A stretch of DNA of 23,755 nucleotides from a virus, in IMG/VR virus record IMGVR_UViG_3300027779_000161, positions 1 to 23,755 of that record; one strand, written 5' to 3'. Positions 7,229 to 15,036 of this stretch are shown here, piece by piece. The stretch's first letter is position 1; every line of letters begins with the position of its first letter. Under the pieces are notes generated by a model. That model was not told where the DNA came from. It ran no database searches and saw only the letters and a program-made list of their open reading frames with translations. Made by a program: the position numbers and the translations under genes.

Positions 7229-8042
7229 TTTGTGATACCTCCTGTACGAGAGCTTGAGTCTTCAGGACGACAAGCAGAATTCGCTCGTTGATATTTTGTG
7301 TTTTATAACTGTTTAGTTCAGCAAGGACTTGAGAAGTCTTTTCTATCATTTCCTTGTCTTGATTGACATATTCCAACGCCTGGGCATCTTTTAACCGATT
7401 CTTTAATCTAGAAATCTCTTCATTGAGAAAGCTTTTTAGCTCTACCGCGTTGTCCATGAACGAAACAATATAGTGAGTTAAAAGCTGCTTCTGTTCATCT
7501 AAGAGTTCGGAACTGTACTTAGCATTAAATTTCTTAACAAAAGATTTTATAACCAAGGAATCAACGTCCTCAGTCTCGTCAGTGGAGTTAGTCAAGCTCA
7601 TATTGTCAACTATTATCTGTTCAAGGATAACACGATCTTTTGGAGAAGTAGCCATTGCGAATAGCTGAGAGATAGTGGCTAGCGTCTTATAATTCGGAAC
7701 AAAATTATCGAAGACCGATCCTTCTAGTTTTTTATTTATATCTCCAATTAGACGGCTTTGGTGAACGAAAAGATCTTTTGGGTCAATTAGCCTTTTTTGC
7801 AATGATGCCTCTCTTACAATTCTGTTGCCCGTCGACTTATTAATATCTTGACTTTCGTAAAGAGACCGGTAACACTCTAAATCACTTTTGAGTATACTAC
7901 CATTCTTGAAATGTTCTTTTATTATATCAACAATAGTCTGTTTTCTTTTTTCGTCCTTCTGCAGAATCGCAGAGGTTCCTTCTCGAATCAGAGCCTCATA
8001 TACAAATGCTGTGTTTCGCTTTTTATTGTGCTTTATCTTCAT
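7212..8042 (-). CDS. Helical protein downstream of portal, unknown function
   Basis: This 276-residue protein starts at ATG 8042, overlapping the 3' end of the portal gene by 20 bases. It is basic at the N-terminus (M-K-I-K-H-N-K-K-R-N) and otherwise almost wholly predicted helical, with a coiled-coil-like stretch around residues 205-245. No transmembrane segment or enzymatic motif is seen. It directly follows the portal gene, where T4 carries small head-core genes. A structural or chaperone-like role in prohead initiation is possible, but this rests on gene order only. Confidence 0.5.
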   Translation of the reverse strand: MKIKHNKKRNTAFVYEALIREGTSAILQKDEKRKQTIVDIIKEHFKNGSILKSDLECYRSLYESQDINKSTGNRIVREASLQKRLIDPKDLFVHQSRLIGDINKKLEGSVFDNFVPNYKTLATISQLFAMATSPKDRVILEQIIVDNMSLTNSTDETEDVDSLVIKSFVKKFNAKYSSELLDEQKQLLTHYIVSFMDNAVELKSFLNEEISRLKNRLKDAQALEYVNQDKEMIEKTSQVLAELNSYKTQNINERILLVVLKTQALVQEVSQSGDSN

Positions 8043-10014
8043 TTTCTTGCTCCATGATTGGTTTATTTTTTTCCTCTAGGTTTTCTAACAACGAACGGAT
8101 AGAGTTGTTCACTTCAAATAATCTATTCTCTTCTTTTAATTCATCTAATTTATAAGTAGACTGCTTTACCTCATAAATGCCCTTTGCGATACTTGGAATC
8201 GAATTGATTTCAGATCCAGGGAAGACTGACCGAGTAGAAGCGCCTCTTTTTTCATGATTATATTTTGAATTGTAATTGCGTATACGAGGGCCGCTATCGG
8301 ATCTTTTATCGCGATTAACTGGGTGATATACTTTCCCCTTGGCGCCGGGGGTAAGGCGAGGGGAATTTCTAGATCCGGGTGGCACTGCTAGAAGTGAAGA
8401 CTCGTCTCCGCCTGCAGCTACGTCGGCGCCTCCTGCCGGCATCTCCTCCGCTCCCATATCCATTTCGGCTCCCATGTCCATTTCACCGCCGAGGTCGGCG
8501 CCCATGTCGCCACCGCCAACGGCGCCGGCAGTTTCGCCGGCTGCAGCTTGTTCTGCCACCTGCTGCAGTGAGGCATCGTGTTTACGATCGTAGTACATCT
8601 CTCGTTGATTGCGCATGAATTCTTCATGCGACATGCCAAAGATGTTATCTGCTACCCATGCGCGCGAGAAGTAACCCTCGGTGGCAGAAGCGGCTATATC
8701 AAATTTAGCTTTCCAGTGCTCGACTTCTTGAAGCTCTGCAATTTTAGATGGATTGTTGAGGGATAGACTAAAGGATAACAAATCGTCGCCGCGGAAACCA
8801 AGGGTATAGAGATGAATGATTCCGATCTTTTCAAGTTCGGAAATGATAACTCTCTGCAAGCGTTGAATAGTTCTTGCAAATCTAATGTCCTTCTGGGCTA
8901 ACGTGGTTTTATCCTCGGATGCTCCCTCCCCCATTGTAAGGTAGGCTTGTGGAATCTTAAGTGCTGCAAACAACTTGTCGCGAAGATACTTGACGTCATC
9001 AATCGCAGTTGTGTTTGTGCCGCCGGCGAGATTAGTAATCTCTGTGGCAGAGCCCGGGCGTACAGGAATAAAATAGTCCTCTTCGATACTCATGGGATTA
9101 TAACGTAGGTCAACTCGACCCGTAGATGCGTCGACAACAGAGTGTCTCTTCAGTTGCGTTACTATCTTCTCCATATATTGTTCGACGTCGTTTGGAGGGA
9201 TAGCTCCAACATCAATCTTGAATAGGCGGCGCTCTGATGACCTAATGACTCGATAAGCCATCATCGCATCTTCGACTAAAGTTAATTGGCGGAAAATCCT
9301 GCGAGCTGGCTCCAAGATAGAGGTGCCGTACGGTGCGTATTTATCATTACCTAAAATTCTAAAATGGGAAATCTGCCAGTTTTCGAAAGTCATACCAGCT
9401 GAGTTCCATTGATACTGGACATAGTTGGGGTTAGTAGAGTCTCCCCCTTCCAGTCTTTCGATCTCTCCAGACGGCAGCGCGATAACAGACTGTACTCCAT
9501 ATTTATCGTCAATATCCAAATAAACGAAGAGATCTCCATATTTGCACATTGTTCGCGCCCATCCGAAAAGATTATAATTAATACTTAATATGTTTTCATA
9601 GAGGACCGCCAACACTGCTTTTATTTCTTCGTTGGGACACCTGATGTTTAACATCGGTCTCAAGTCAGAATAGGTGGTCATCTCGTCTGCATAGATATCT
9701 AGCGATGAAGCTATCTCTGGCGTGTATTCCATTTGGTCAAAGTCAACATATCTCTCGGCGCGTGCTTGATTTTGCATCGCATTGGAGGCAATCGTGTCAA
9801 GAGGGTTGTTTACCGCCTTTTTAAACTGTTGTCCGGAGGCGGACTGAAATCTATTCGCAAACTTATCCAGATGCTGTCTACGGATGCGTCGACCGGACTG
9901 AGACCTATAATTGATGATAGGACCAGAAAACAATCTAGTCAAAGCTTTGAAAAGATTTGACTCGGTATTTCTGGGGTTTTTGGAGCTTACATGATTTCTA
10001 TTTCTTGGTGGCAT
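8023..10014 (-). CDS. Portal vertex protein, T4 gp20-like
   Basis: This 663-residue protein follows the large terminase by eight bases and has recognisable gp20 features. These are a helical N-terminal region with D-F-D-Q-M-E-Y-T-P-E-I-A-S-S-L-D-I-Y-A-D-E-M (residues about 92-112), a clip/stem region with G-A-x-P-P-N-D-V-E-Q-Y-M, and K-Y-L-R-D-K-L-F-A-A-L-K-I-P-Q-A-Y-L. The latter is the strongly conserved portal helix, followed by G-E-G-A-S-E-D-K-T-T-L-A-Q-K-D-I-R-F-A-R-T-I-Q-R-L. Portals form the dodecameric ring through which terminase pumps DNA. From about residue 490 to 545 there is a low-complexity Gly, Ala, Asp, Met and Glu tract, and the last 120 residues are basic then acidic. The length exceeds T4 gp20 (524 residues), mostly in this C-terminal region. 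Confidence 0.88.
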   Translation of the reverse strand: MPPRNRNHVSSKNPRNTESNLFKALTRLFSGPIINYRSQSGRRIRRQHLDKFANRFQSASGQQFKKAVNNPLDTIASNAMQNQARAERYVDFDQMEYTPEIASSLDIYADEMTTYSDLRPMLNIRCPNEEIKAVLAVLYENILSINYNLFGWARTMCKYGDLFVYLDIDDKYGVQSVIALPSGEIERLEGGDSTNPNYVQYQWNSAGMTFENWQISHFRILGNDKYAPYGTSILEPARRIFRQLTLVEDAMMAYRVIRSSERRLFKIDVGAIPPNDVEQYMEKIVTQLKRHSVVDASTGRVDLRYNPMSIEEDYFIPVRPGSATEITNLAGGTNTTAIDDVKYLRDKLFAALKIPQAYLTMGEGASEDKTTLAQKDIRFARTIQRLQRVIISELEKIGIIHLYTLGFRGDDLLSFSLSLNNPSKIAELQEVEHWKAKFDIAASATEGYFSRAWVADNIFGMSHEEFMRNQREMYYDRKHDASLQQVAEQAAAGETAGAVGGGDMGADLGGEMDMGAEMDMGAEEMPAGGADVAAGGDESSLLAVPPGSRNSPRLTPGAKGKVYHPVNRDKRSDSGPRIRNYNSKYNHEKRGASTRSVFPGSEINSIPSIAKGIYEVKQSTYKLDELKEENRLFEVNNSIRSLLENLEEKNKPIMEQENEDKAQ

Positions 10015-10022
10015 TTATTTTC

Positions 10023-11606
10023 TCACTTGATTATCCATTTATATTGACTGTATAAGTCTTCTGCTGCACCCATTTTATCAAATATATCATCTTTCTTGTA
10101 GCCCTGTTGTCCTTTAATTTGAGTATTCATGGTCGTTTTGCTGGTTCTAATGGCAGCTACAAAGGCTTTTTTATAGTTAAGTTCTCTAGCATTCGACTGC
10201 AGTGCTGTATCTCTTACCCAACAGGCAATTGCGAGCGCCATGACTAAATCATCATGGTAACCCTTCATTGCTTGGGGTTTTCCGTTCTTCCAAATAAACG
10301 TTTTCATTTCGTTGATGGTGCGCATTGAATATATTTTAATTAGTTTGTTTCTTATGAATTCTTCTAGTTTTGCTATGATTAATGGTCGGGTCTTCATTGT
10401 GGTTGTAAATCCTGGAACGGAATCGTTTCTATATTCGCCTTCATGCTGTTCGATATATGCGTGTGTCGACTTTATTGAATAGTACAAATTGGGATATGCA
10501 TATTCTGTTAGTTTATCTAATATTGAGTATCCAATATTGTTGTTCTCCACCACCATCATACAATTTCCATATTCTCTGCCAACTTGGTTTAGCATATTCG
10601 CATACATATCAAGAGTGGGCTTACCTTGATATTCCCCGACGGCTTCCAGGGTTTCTAATTTTATGATGTGAAATGTAGAATAATCTGCTCCGTCGCCGCG
10701 GGCAACATCTGCAACCAATAAATAATTACACGTGGGATCAAACTCTTCCCAGATCCAAAAATTGCGATCGAAGCCGGTGCGATGTTTAGGCTCACGCACT
10801 CCAGCTAGCAACCACTCCATACATGCGGGATCGATCACAGTCTCGCCTGATGTATTGAAGTTACATGCAAGCTCTTGCGCGATCTGTCGCTTTGACATAT
10901 TTCTTGTTTCTTTATTGTACCATTCTTCATCGCGGTCTGGGTGGACCTCCCACGGCAGCGTGGTTAACTTGAAGTTATTTGAGCCTCCGGAGGAATCAAC
11001 GCATGTCTTGTGAAACCAGTTGCCTACACCATTCGGCGTTGATAATGCGATGCAACGACCACCAGTAGATAGCGTTGGATACAAGCCCGTCCATAATTCT
11101 CCCAGCCCTTCGATATGAGCAGCCTCGTCGAGAACCAGCAAAGACAATGCTTCAGAACGACCGGCATCGCCAGATGTAGATGCAGCCTTAATCGAGGATC
11201 CATTAGAAAGCTCAAATGACGTTCGGTTATCTACGCTAATAGTTGCTATTCTTAGCCAGTCTGGGACATTCCGCATAATGTTTTTCACCTTCTTTACAAG
11301 GTTCCCTGCTGTGGCAAATTTGGTTGCCATAACTAGGATCGCTTTGTCTCTATGAAAAAGCATCATCCATACGACATAGCCGGCAGTAATTGTTGATATG
11401 CCGAGCTGTCGAGCTTTTAAAATTACATTAAAGCGATAGTCGTTAAAATCTTTGAGAAGTTCGTCTTGGAACTCGTAGGTATCAAAAATAATTAACCCGT
11501 GTATCGGGTGAGAGATTCTTGCATAATTGTTGAGAAAATAAGACGGATCTTTTCCGCACTTAAGTATCTCTTTTACTCTTTGTTTCTTGTCTAGCTGAAA
11601 GCTCAT
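10023..11606 (-). CDS. terL: Terminase large subunit, T4 gp17-like
   Basis: This 527-residue DNA-packaging motor has an N-terminal ATPase and a C-terminal RNase H-like nuclease. In the ATPase, the Walker A region reads L-K-A-R-Q-L-G-I-S-T (residues 63-72), Walker B is L-V-L-D-E-A-A-H (157-164), and the coupling motif is A-L-S-T-P-N-G (187-193). The nuclease metal ligands are likely D300 in V-A-D-V-A-R-G-D, E354 in V-V-E-N-N-N, and D452/D453 in Y-H-D-D-L-V-M-A. The P-loop lacks the usual G-K-T/S lysine, so K64 or R66 probably takes over, as in other terminases with deviant Walker A motifs. The start overlaps the upstream stop as ATGA, implying translational coupling. T4 gp17 is longer (610 residues). 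Confidence 0.93.
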   Translation of the reverse strand: MSFQLDKKQRVKEILKCGKDPSYFLNNYARISHPIHGLIIFDTYEFQDELLKDFNDYRFNVILKARQLGISTITAGYVVWMMLFHRDKAILVMATKFATAGNLVKKVKNIMRNVPDWLRIATISVDNRTSFELSNGSSIKAASTSGDAGRSEALSLLVLDEAAHIEGLGELWTGLYPTLSTGGRCIALSTPNGVGNWFHKTCVDSSGGSNNFKLTTLPWEVHPDRDEEWYNKETRNMSKRQIAQELACNFNTSGETVIDPACMEWLLAGVREPKHRTGFDRNFWIWEEFDPTCNYLLVADVARGDGADYSTFHIIKLETLEAVGEYQGKPTLDMYANMLNQVGREYGNCMMVVENNNIGYSILDKLTEYAYPNLYYSIKSTHAYIEQHEGEYRNDSVPGFTTTMKTRPLIIAKLEEFIRNKLIKIYSMRTINEMKTFIWKNGKPQAMKGYHDDLVMALAIACWVRDTALQSNARELNYKKAFVAAIRTSKTTMNTQIKGQQGYKKDDIFDKMGAAEDLYSQYKWIIK

Positions 11607-12364
11607 ACATCTTTCAAGGCCGCTATAACTTCTTCGCGATTTGCAAGGTCGCCGTCGCCGTCTAACACGATTATTTCTTCCATTCCATCGGTGCGTAGCA
11701 TATCGATAAGTTCTGCATCAGCCATTTTAGCGAACCCATGAGGGTCTAAGACGTCATATACTTCGGTCTCGTCTCCCATATCATGGTAGTCTTCGTCTCG
11801 GTTGCCCGGTACTCCGGAAATAGAGTGAGAGCCCCATGAGATACCAGCCATTTCTAAAATCTTCTCAAAAGATTTGGCTGCCAAATGTTCTCTCATTGGT
11901 CCCAAGCTAATCGCTGGTCTTCCGCCGGCGCCGGGGGAGTATAGAGTCTCGGGATCTTCTTCGGCATCTCCCATCTCAACTCCAGGAATCTGAGCGAACA
12001 CTGTCTGGAAAAGTTCTGACACCTGTTCGGGATCGCGTCCTTGAATCATCTGGCTGATAGAGGCAATGATATCATCGTCAGACATATCGGATGGACCTGA
12101 GCGATCTTGAAATCCAGAATATTCACTCTCCGGTGCATCGTCTGGGGGCGGAAAAGCTTGTGTTTCGGCGCCATGAATGTCAGTCGGGGGAACGTCCGGA
12201 GGCGGTGGTATTTTGCGCTCATCATCGCCCATCCAGTCGGGTCGAGGACCGCCCTTAATATGGGCGATTAAATCATCAACCTTGCTCTCGCTGATTTGAA
12301 GACCCCCTTCTTTAAGATATTCTTCTAGAATAATCCGATATAGATCATTACGATTTATATTCAT
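11603..12364 (-). CDS. Acidic leader-tagged protein next to terminase
   Basis: This 253-residue, strongly acidic protein begins with M-N-I-N-R-N-D-L-Y-R-I-I-L-E-E-Y, the same leader plan as other tagged proteins here. At residues 17-20 it has L-K-E-G, a candidate prohead-protease site. Residues 45-100 are Pro/Asp-rich and probably disordered. Residues 100-253 look folded, with a possible acidic loop at D-G-D-G-D near residue 237, which could bind a divalent metal, though no EF-hand is complete. It occupies the place where a small terminase subunit is often found, but I see no helix-turn-helix or gp16-like features. The tag suggests a packaged protein instead. Its stop overlaps the terminase start. 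Confidence 0.5.
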   Translation of the reverse strand: MNINRNDLYRIILEEYLKEGGLQISESKVDDLIAHIKGGPRPDWMGDDERKIPPPPDVPPTDIHGAETQAFPPPDDAPESEYSGFQDRSGPSDMSDDDIIASISQMIQGRDPEQVSELFQTVFAQIPGVEMGDAEEDPETLYSPGAGGRPAISLGPMREHLAAKSFEKILEMAGISWGSHSISGVPGNRDEDYHDMGDETEVYDVLDPHGFAKMADAELIDMLRTDGMEEIIVLDGDGDLANREEVIAALKDV

Positions 12365-12366
12365 GG

Positions 12367-12900
12367 TTACTCCTTCCGGGTGTCGTTTTTAGGTCTAGTT
12401 CCGAGGCCGCCTTGATCTAGGAATGTTTTCCACTTGGTATCAATCGTATCTGCCGATGGGGCGTCGATCATCATTTCTTCCGAAAGCTCTCCCACTTTGA
12501 AGTGTAGTTTGGCGGTAAGCCATGAACGTACTCTGGATGAATTCTCTACTCGGATATCAACTTCTCCCTCCTTGGTGAGCGAAACTGAATTTCCAGTTAC
12601 CTTTTTATATTCCTTCTTGAGCCAACTAGAGATGTCCACAATTCTCTGTTCAGTCTCCTCTTCGAATCCTCCAGCATAGACTTCTTTCAATTGAATCTCA
12701 GACATGTAACTCAGACACATCATATTGCCGTAAAATTTTACGTTAAAGCCATCCATAACACGCTGATCAATGAGAGCATCTCCCTCTTCTCTGCGTAGTG
12801 CGCCGGTCTTAATTGGTTCATAGTCTTCTCCAAGCGCGCCATCGTAGGCATTTGCTGCCGCTTGCGATAACCCTTGAATTATTTCATATACTGTTGCCAT
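12367..12900 (-). CDS. Unknown protein upstream of terminase cluster
   Basis: This 177-residue protein starts M-A-T-V-Y-E-I-I-Q-G-L-S-Q-A-A-A-N-A-Y-D-G and seems to be a mixed alpha/beta soluble protein. It has no leader motif, transmembrane segment or known catalytic motif. A central stretch (S-S-W-L-K-K-E-Y-K-K-V-T-G-N-S-V-S-L) is helix followed by strands. It overlaps the upstream Cys-rich gene by 17 bases and ends two bases before the next ATG, so it is co-translated with the packaging genes. I do not recognise it; a virion or packaging accessory role is only suggested by position. Confidence 0.45.
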   Translation of the reverse strand: MATVYEIIQGLSQAAANAYDGALGEDYEPIKTGALRREEGDALIDQRVMDGFNVKFYGNMMCLSYMSEIQLKEVYAGGFEEETEQRIVDISSWLKKEYKKVTGNSVSLTKEGEVDIRVENSSRVRSWLTAKLHFKVGELSEEMMIDAPSADTIDTKWKTFLDQGGLGTRPKNDTRKE

Positions 12901-13297
12901 TATTTGGTCTCCATCCTTTTTGCCATCTTTCCTCTCTATCTTCTACAAATTTAATATAACACAAATGGCAGCAATCAAATTTAAGAAGACAAACATCATC
13001 CATAGATTTCTTTGGGAAGTTCCCGCAGACAGAACACGTTTTTAGAGATTCTCTATTAAGTAGTTTTTTTGTAACCTTTATGCCATTAACCTCAATTTTA
13101 TCTTGCCATTGTTTATTTTGAGATGTCTTTGAGTAAAGCTCTTTCATTTGTTCGACATATTCTTGCTCTTTAGCTTCATCCCAATTAGAGCGAGGATTTA
13201 CAATTGTTTCGTCTCCGTATTTTTCTGATATAGCTTTTTCGATTTTTGCTATCTGATTTGGGTCTTTATCTTTCATTTGTTGCTTTATATACTCCAT
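12884..13297 (-). CDS. Putative zinc-binding protein, unknown function
   Basis: The product from ATG 13297 is about 137 residues; a second in-frame ATG at 13276 (starting M-K-D-K-D-P-N) is equally plausible, and the upstream extension to a TTG at 13333 has no support. The N-terminal half is charged helix (I-A-K-I-E-K-A-I-S-E-K-Y-G). The C-terminal half has C-S-V-C-G-N-F-P, then after about 16 residues C-C-H-L-C-Y-I-K-F-V-E, a four-cysteine arrangement compatible with a zinc ribbon or treble-clef fold. It ends with an Arg/Trp-rich basic segment. This could be a small nucleic-acid-binding protein; no nuclease HNH residues are evident, so I do not call it endonuclease VII. It overlaps both neighbours. 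Confidence 0.5.
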   Translation of the reverse strand: MEYIKQQMKDKDPNQIAKIEKAISEKYGDETIVNPRSNWDEAKEQEYVEQMKELYSKTSQNKQWQDKIEVNGIKVTKKLLNRESLKTCSVCGNFPKKSMDDVCLLKFDCCHLCYIKFVEDREERWQKGWRPNNGNSI

Positions 13298-13688
13298 ATG
13301 AGGCTGCAGTACCAATGAGGATCCCACCAGCAAAATACAACCATTTGTGACGGGGTGAGGTTTTTTTTAGTGAGTCTGCAAGAATATTAATTTCTTTGTC
13401 CTTCTGTATTATAAACAAATCGTACTCACTTGTTAAGGCTTTGTGTTCAATTCTCAAATTCTCTAACTTAAAGTCGTACTCTTCTTTTTGAATCTTTAAC
13501 TGATAATCAATTTTGATATCGCAGGCGTACAGGGCGAGATCGTAACGCGACAGCATCTTTGCCATGGCTTTCTCATCAAATATAACGCCGGCAAACGGTG
13601 CGGGTGCTTTATACTCCAGTATGGAAAATTTGGCCGGCTCGGTGGCATTTACCGAGAGACTCAGCATTAGAAGAAGATTAAGGAGCAT
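13266..13688 (-). CDS. Secreted membrane-anchored coiled-coil protein, likely lysis cassette
   Basis: I start this product at ATG 13688 (140 residues) rather than at an upstream TTG, because it then begins directly with a signal peptide (M-L-L-N-L-L-L-M-L-S-L-S-V-N-A) and a plausible signal peptidase site after V-N-A. Residues 30-45 contain A-P-A-P-F-A-G-V-I-F-D, followed by a long charged coiled coil (about residues 55-112). A C-terminal hydrophobic segment (Y-F-A-G-G-I-L-I-G-T-A-A-S-Y-G-V-Y) follows. The topology places the coiled coil in the periplasm, anchored near the C-terminus. It follows a spanin-like gene and a holin-like gene, so a role in envelope disruption or its timing is inferred. 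No lipobox is seen. Confidence 0.5.
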   Translation of the reverse strand: MLLNLLLMLSLSVNATEPAKFSILEYKAPAPFAGVIFDEKAMAKMLSRYDLALYACDIKIDYQLKIQKEEYDFKLENLRIEHKALTSEYDLFIIQKDKEINILADSLKKTSPRHKWLYFAGGILIGTAASYGVYKATNER

Positions 13689-14061
13689 ATTCGATACCAA
13701 ATTTAGTTTCTATATCTTTAATTAGTGCTTCTTTGTCGTGCCTGAACTTTCTTTTATATTCGTTATTCTTTTTCTCTCGAAGGACTTCGAGTTCTTCTTG
13801 GGCTTTTTTATACTCTTCTTCGATTTCAGAAATGGATTCCAAAAAGCTTTCCATCAGGAGTTGCTTCTCTTCTATTTCTCGCTTGTGTATTTCTTTTAAT
13901 CCGTCGACCTGGGCTTGGTAAGACTCTATTTGTGTTTCATACGCAGTTTGCATGAGCTTATAATCGCGACTGTTCTTAAGAGCTATAACGACCAAAAGCA
14001 ACACTATTAGTATTGCTTTCCAATTCTTCAGAGCAAATTCTAGTATCTTCTGTTTAATCAT
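13678..14061 (-). CDS. i-spanin-like protein (Rz-like)
   Basis: This 127-residue protein has a short cytoplasmic N-terminus, a single strong transmembrane helix (residues 15-28, W-K-A-I-L-I-V-L-L-L-V-V-I-A-L), and then an unbroken charged coiled coil (about 35-112). This is the topology of inner-membrane spanins (Rz type), which join an outer-membrane partner to fuse the two envelopes in the last lysis step. It overlaps the holin-like gene by eight bases upstream and the secreted coiled-coil gene by 11 bases downstream. No Rz1-like lipoprotein was found in the other frames here. The identification is topological, since spanins share little sequence; other membrane-tethered coiled-coil proteins cannot be excluded. 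Confidence 0.55.
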   Translation of the reverse strand: MIKQKILEFALKNWKAILIVLLLVVIALKNSRDYKLMQTAYETQIESYQAQVDGLKEIHKREIEEKQLLMESFLESISEIEEEYKKAQEELEVLREKKNNEYKRKFRHDKEALIKDIETKFGIEYAP

Positions 14062-14251
14062 TATATCCTTTTAAGCGAGCGACCCCATCAATAATAGTCT
14101 GCCCTCCAATATAGATTGCTGAAATAATCACCCAGTCTTCGCTCGTAACATGTCCAGCAAGAGTGAGACCTGTTGCTGTTAACCATACCATCAACTTACG
14201 AGAAGTAAGTTTGGCTAACCACGTGTCTATGAATGCCTGTGCTTTTGCCAT
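14054..14251 (-). CDS. Holin-like small membrane protein
   Basis: This 65-residue protein starts at ATG 14251, or at an adjacent GTG at 14254, behind GGAG. It has two hydrophobic stretches, L-M-V-W-L-T-A-T-G-L-T-L-A-G-H-V and W-V-I-I-S-A-I-Y-I-G-G-Q-T-I-I. A short hinge containing T-S-E-D separates them, and the tail is charged (V-A-R-L-K-G-Y-N-D). The size, two-segment topology and the S-R-K-L-x-V-W plus Y-I-G-G-Q-x-x-I-D pattern resemble small phage holins. Holins time lysis by permeabilising the inner membrane. It is the first of three adjacent membrane proteins; no endolysin is visible in the window. Confidence 0.6.
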   Translation of the reverse strand: MAKAQAFIDTWLAKLTSRKLMVWLTATGLTLAGHVTSEDWVIISAIYIGGQTIIDGVARLKGYND

Positions 14252-14298
14252 CACTTATCACTCCAATGTCGAGTCCGACCGGACTCTTCTTTTTCCGG

Positions 14299-14493
14299 TC
14301 AGCCATCTTCTTCTATTTTAGATCTACACATCTCGTCGGCTTCATCTGCGGATAAACTATCTGCGCGTTCACCTGCTGCCTTATCTTTTTGCGCACAAGC
14401 CCAGCGGCGCTGTTTCTCAGAGGAAACTTCATCTAATACCCCCTCAAGTTCTTCTTTAATGATCTGTGTGAGTTGGGACTTAGCGACTTTCAT
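14299..14493 (-). CDS. Small leader-tagged Cys-containing protein
   Basis: This 64-residue protein begins M-K-V-A-K-S-Q-L-T-Q-I-I-K-E-E-L, one of the clearest copies of the shared leader. L-D-E at residues 20-22 is a candidate cleavage site. After it, the mature part would be about 42 residues: R-R-W-A-C-A-Q, then a charged linker, then D-E-A-D-E-M-C-R-S-K. The two cysteines could form a disulphide or bind metal together with other ligands. No transmembrane segment. It lies two bases after the 94-residue gene and just before the lysis genes. I infer a packaged small protein; its biochemical activity is unknown. Confidence 0.55.
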   Translation of the reverse strand: MKVAKSQLTQIIKEELEGVLDEVSSEKQRRWACAQKDKAAGERADSLSADEADEMCRSKIEEDG

Positions 14494-14494
14494 T

Positions 14495-14779
14495 TTATTT
14501 GTATTTGTCGCCCACTCTATGCGCTATGCTCTGGTGGACTTGAAGAAACTCTGGCATTGCTGCTCGAACTGCCTCTTCGGTTAAATCTCCAGTATACCAC
14601 TTCTGAAAAAGTTCGGGCGCATTGAGCTTTAAAAACCATGGTGAGGCGTCGTCCTCTTCCAATACGCATTCTAGTAATTCCGATGCGGAGCAGTCGGGCT
14701 CTTCTTTAGCTAACTCTAATACTGGCGTTTTTGATGTGTTGCTAACTATCCGCTTCCATATCCTTGCAAGTAAACTCAT
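14495..14779 (-). CDS. Unknown 94-residue protein
   Basis: The product begins M-S-L-L-A-R-I-W-K-R-I-V-S-N-T-S, a short basic amphipathic segment different from the leader of its neighbours. It continues as an acidic helical protein (E-L-L-E-C-V-L-E-E-D-D-A-S-P-W-F). Single tryptophans and the L-K-L-N-A-P-E-L-F-Q-K-W-Y stretch suggest a small folded domain. Three bases separate it from the upstream stop and one base from the next start, so it belongs to the same polycistron as the tagged genes. I do not recognise it. Confidence 0.4.
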   Translation of the reverse strand: MSLLARIWKRIVSNTSKTPVLELAKEEPDCSASELLECVLEEDDASPWFLKLNAPELFQKWYTGDLTEEAVRAAMPEFLQVHQSIAHRVGDKYK

Positions 14780-14782
14780 TTC

Positions 14783-15031
14783 TTACTCCGATGCCGGAGC
14801 AAGATCGGGCGTTGAGTCCGCAGTGCCTCCGGCGCCAGCACCACCTTCGCTGCCCATAGATTTCATCATGGCAGTAAGCTCGGGAAGCATTTGAACCAAC
14901 TGCATAATCTGCGGCAAGTATTTGACCACTTGTCCGATCATCGCTGGGTTTTCATTAAGTTGCTGTTCTGCTTGAACCTGTTCTATCTCTTCCGATATTA
15001 GTTTCTTAAGTTGTGATTTTGTGATTTTCAT
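14783..15031 (-). CDS. Small leader-tagged protein, Met/Leu-rich
   Basis: This 82-residue protein starts M-K-I-T-K-S-Q-L-K-K-L-I-S-E-E-I, a canonical copy of the shared leader. L-N-E at residues 25-27 could be the processing site. The middle is a hydrophobic amphipathic helix with many Met, Leu and Gln (Y-L-P-Q-I-M-Q-L-V-Q-M-L-P), and the C-terminus is Gly/Ala-rich and acidic. The hydrophobic middle might associate with membranes or self-assemble. The ribosome-binding site and part of the 5' gap are supplied by a copy of the repeat described below. Confidence 0.55.
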   Translation of the reverse strand: MKITKSQLKKLISEEIEQVQAEQQLNENPAMIGQVVKYLPQIMQLVQMLPELTAMMKSMGSEGGAGAGGTADSTPDLAPASE

Positions 15032-15036
15032 TGGTT

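Noticed and set aside
7733-7740. TATAAATA on the minus strand
   Set aside because: It lies inside a coding sequence about 500 bases before the next gene start and is not repeated before other genes.
8339-8618. Plus-strand reading frames opposite the portal low-complexity tract
   Set aside because: They mirror the Gly/Ala-rich minus-strand coding sequence, have repetitive Pro/Ser or Arg composition and lack ribosome-binding sites.
13298-13333. TTG start for the Cys-rich protein
   Set aside because: It needs a rare start codon inside the preceding gene without a ribosome-binding site; two ATGs follow.
14271-14300. Hairpins (gagtcc/ggactc and gaccgg/ccggtc) between the 64-residue gene and the holin-like gene
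   Set aside because: A T-run follows only on the plus strand, where there are no genes. On the transcribed strand there is no U-tract, so I do not call a terminator, though an RNA structure is possible.
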